Part shown: one piece after another, positions 62,962 through 64,000 of the stretch
Layout: each line of letters begins with the position of its first letter
How positions within the stretch are numbered: position 1 is the stretch's first letter
Assembly (NCBI RefSeq): GCF_947502065.1
Contig: NZ_CANMYE010000003.1
Coordinates: forward strand, 310,001-374,000
Length of the DNA: 64,000 nucleotides
Source: an uncultured Pseudoteredinibacter sp.
GTDB lineage: Bacteria > Pseudomonadota > Gammaproteobacteria > Pseudomonadales > Cellvibrionaceae
Direction: 5' to 3'
Program-made: the position numbers and the translations under genes
The notes under the pieces: model-generated
The model's input: only the letters and a program-made list of their open reading frames with translations
What the model was told of the DNA's origin: nothing
Database searches by the model: none

Positions 62962-64000
62962 ATGGCTTTTGATTACGGCTCGATTGATCTCGGACTCAGA
63001 AACCCCTTTAAAAAGGAAGGGGCGGTAACTGCAATTCGAGGGGCTGCCGAAGTAGTGATGGGCGTGTTCCTACTATTTAAAGCGGCCGCTGTTGTTAAAG
63101 AAAATGCTGGTATCGGATGGATCTTGGTGCTGTTCGGTTTATTTCTATTAGCCAGCGGCATTCGCTTTTGTGCCAGTGGTATCATCGCTACATTGCGATT
63201 CTTTGTTGGTCGTAATCACCCAACTTCACTGGCGCAGAACTTTAGTCATTCAGAAGCCAGTACCGCCAAGGAAGAATACGACCATCTCGCTTATACCCGC
63301 CAAGGCCTTACCGAGATGCTGGTGGGCCGTAAGAATTCCACCTTTGTAGAACCAGAAGGTATTGTCGCCCGCTTTATGCACAGCGTGTTTCCAAAACTTA
63401 CCTTTATGCCCTACCCAGTTCGCAATATGGCACAACATCTTTTTGGTGCTTGGGTTAGAACCGCTGTCGCGCTTATTGCCTACGCCCTAACAGCTTTTGT
63501 CTCGCTGGCAGGCTTTGCAGGCGATATTGGAGAGTTTGCCTTCCCTGCCTATTCTGTAGCCTTGACCATCTACTTATTATTAGTTTGGCGCGCTGCAGGA
63601 AAAGATATTAATCGCACAGCGGATAAACGTATTTCTAGCTTAGGCGGTAAAGAGCTGACGAAAGTAGTCGCCGGCGCTATATTGCTGCCTGTCATCGTTG
63701 GCTTGGCTTTGTCATTCGCCTTAAAGGCCAGTGGTTGGAGCACGCTTAAACTGGGCGAAACTTTGGCTTGGCTGCCGGCGCCCAACACCTGGGCTTATCT
63801 TCTAGGCATAAGTGTAGCCGCCGTTATCGTAACTATTCTCTGTGCCTTGATGTTGAAAAAGCGTTTAGCCTATTGTGACCCTAAGGCCGAAGTTTCAGAG
63901 CTTAGAGAGAACTGGCAGGAATCTGTTCACCCCAATGAGATTTTTATTAATCTCGACAATTTGGTCATGGCTAATCGCCGTTATAAAGAGGTGCCTAACC
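62962..64000 (+). CDS. Multi-spanning membrane protein of unknown function (3' end outside the window)
   Basis: Open from ATG at 62962 (AGGA 7 nt upstream) through the window end, at least 346 residues. Two hydrophobic segments near 30-75 (VVMGVFLLFKAAAVV, WILVLFGLFLLASGI), three near 170-205 and 230-275 (TAVALIAYALTAFVSLAGFAG, YLLLVWRAAG, VVAGAILLPVIVGLALSF) and one near 285-305 (YLLGISVAAVIVTILCALMLKKRL). Soluble stretches lie between. I do not recognise the family. Confidence 0.75.
   Translation, partial: MAFDYGSIDLGLRNPFKKEGAVTAIRGAAEVVMGVFLLFKAAAVVKENAGIGWILVLFGLFLLASGIRFCASGIIATLRFFVGRNHPTSLAQNFSHSEASTAKEEYDHLAYTRQGLTEMLVGRKNSTFVEPEGIVARFMHSVFPKLTFMPYPVRNMAQHLFGAWVRTAVALIAYALTAFVSLAGFAGDIGEFAFPAYSVALTIYLLLVWRAAGKDINRTADKRISSLGGKELTKVVAGAILLPVIVGLALSFALKASGWSTLKLGETLAWLPAPNTWAYLLGISVAAVIVTILCALMLKKRLAYCDPKAEVSELRENWQESVHPNEIFINLDNLVMANRRYKEVPN

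Noticed and set aside
1..64000. CRISPR arrays, rRNA, tRNA or prophage genes
   Set aside because: No regular spaced repeats, rRNA-like or tRNA cloverleaf sequence, integrase or phage structural gene was found by eye.

Overview
The window looks like the chromosome of a free-living, probably marine gammaproteobacterium. That is an inference from gene content, not from a marker gene: hppD, a PaaX-type regulator, a 959-residue single-chain GcvP, RhlE-type helicase, CspA, IPTL-CTERM-like and PEP-like exported proteins, many GGDEF/EAL, MBL-fold and LysR/AraC/MocR genes, and moderate GC. No rRNA, tRNA or CRISPR array was seen. Most of the window is ordinary core or accessory metabolism in short transcription units, often divergent from their own regulator.

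Layout. 1-10 kb: an Lrp-type regulator divergent from hppD (tyrosine catabolism), an FAH-family hydrolase, PaaX-like repressor, a flavodoxin under a good candidate Fur box, a second Lrp-type regulator, an OYE-type flavoenzyme with an altered Fe-S motif, and small exported proteins. 10-19 kb: a cold-shock protein, an exported M20 amidohydrolase, a LysR/carboxymuconolactone-decarboxylase-family divergent pair, a MocR/EamA-transporter divergent pair with a long palindrome between them, and a MATE pump. 18.7-21.2 kb: an AbgB-like amidohydrolase followed by a SAM methyltransferase gene that is split by a 289-bp MITE-like element with perfect 31-bp inverted ends; excising it restores the reading frame exactly. 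21.5-24.3 kb: a four-gene unit (MBL hydrolase, AraC regulator, PaaI-type thioesterase, SnoaL-like protein). 24.8-33.8 kb: a B3-like MBL protein, a CvpA-DUF4124 protein, an XRE-cupin regulator, a CHASE/PAS/GGDEF/EAL protein and gcvP.

33.8-45.9 kb is a defence island on the minus strand. hsdR, hsdM and hsdS (type I restriction-modification) are followed without gaps by an ABC-type AAA ATPase and an HNH nuclease (a Septu/PtuAB-like pair), then a PLD-family nuclease with a PUA/EVE-like C-terminal part, and a GIY-YIG nuclease whose natural start seems to be an ATA codon and whose tail is read out of the gcvP terminator. At the hsdR-proximal end lie the remains of a CARF-type sigma-54 regulator and of a small HTH protein. 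This multi-nuclease operon is the best candidate for an under-described system in the window.

45.9-64 kb returns to housekeeping and accessory genes: two SDR enzymes (one with a signal peptide), a carboxylesterase, an RDD protein, a DEAD-box helicase, a DUF2147 protein, a 1257-residue exported beta-helix protein with an IPTL-CTERM-like segment in the middle of the chain, an ABM-domain protein, an AraC regulator, a serine hydrolase, an alpha/beta hydrolase next to a CHMI-type tautomerase, a nitroreductase, a TPR-GGDEF protein and the start of a membrane protein cut by the window end.
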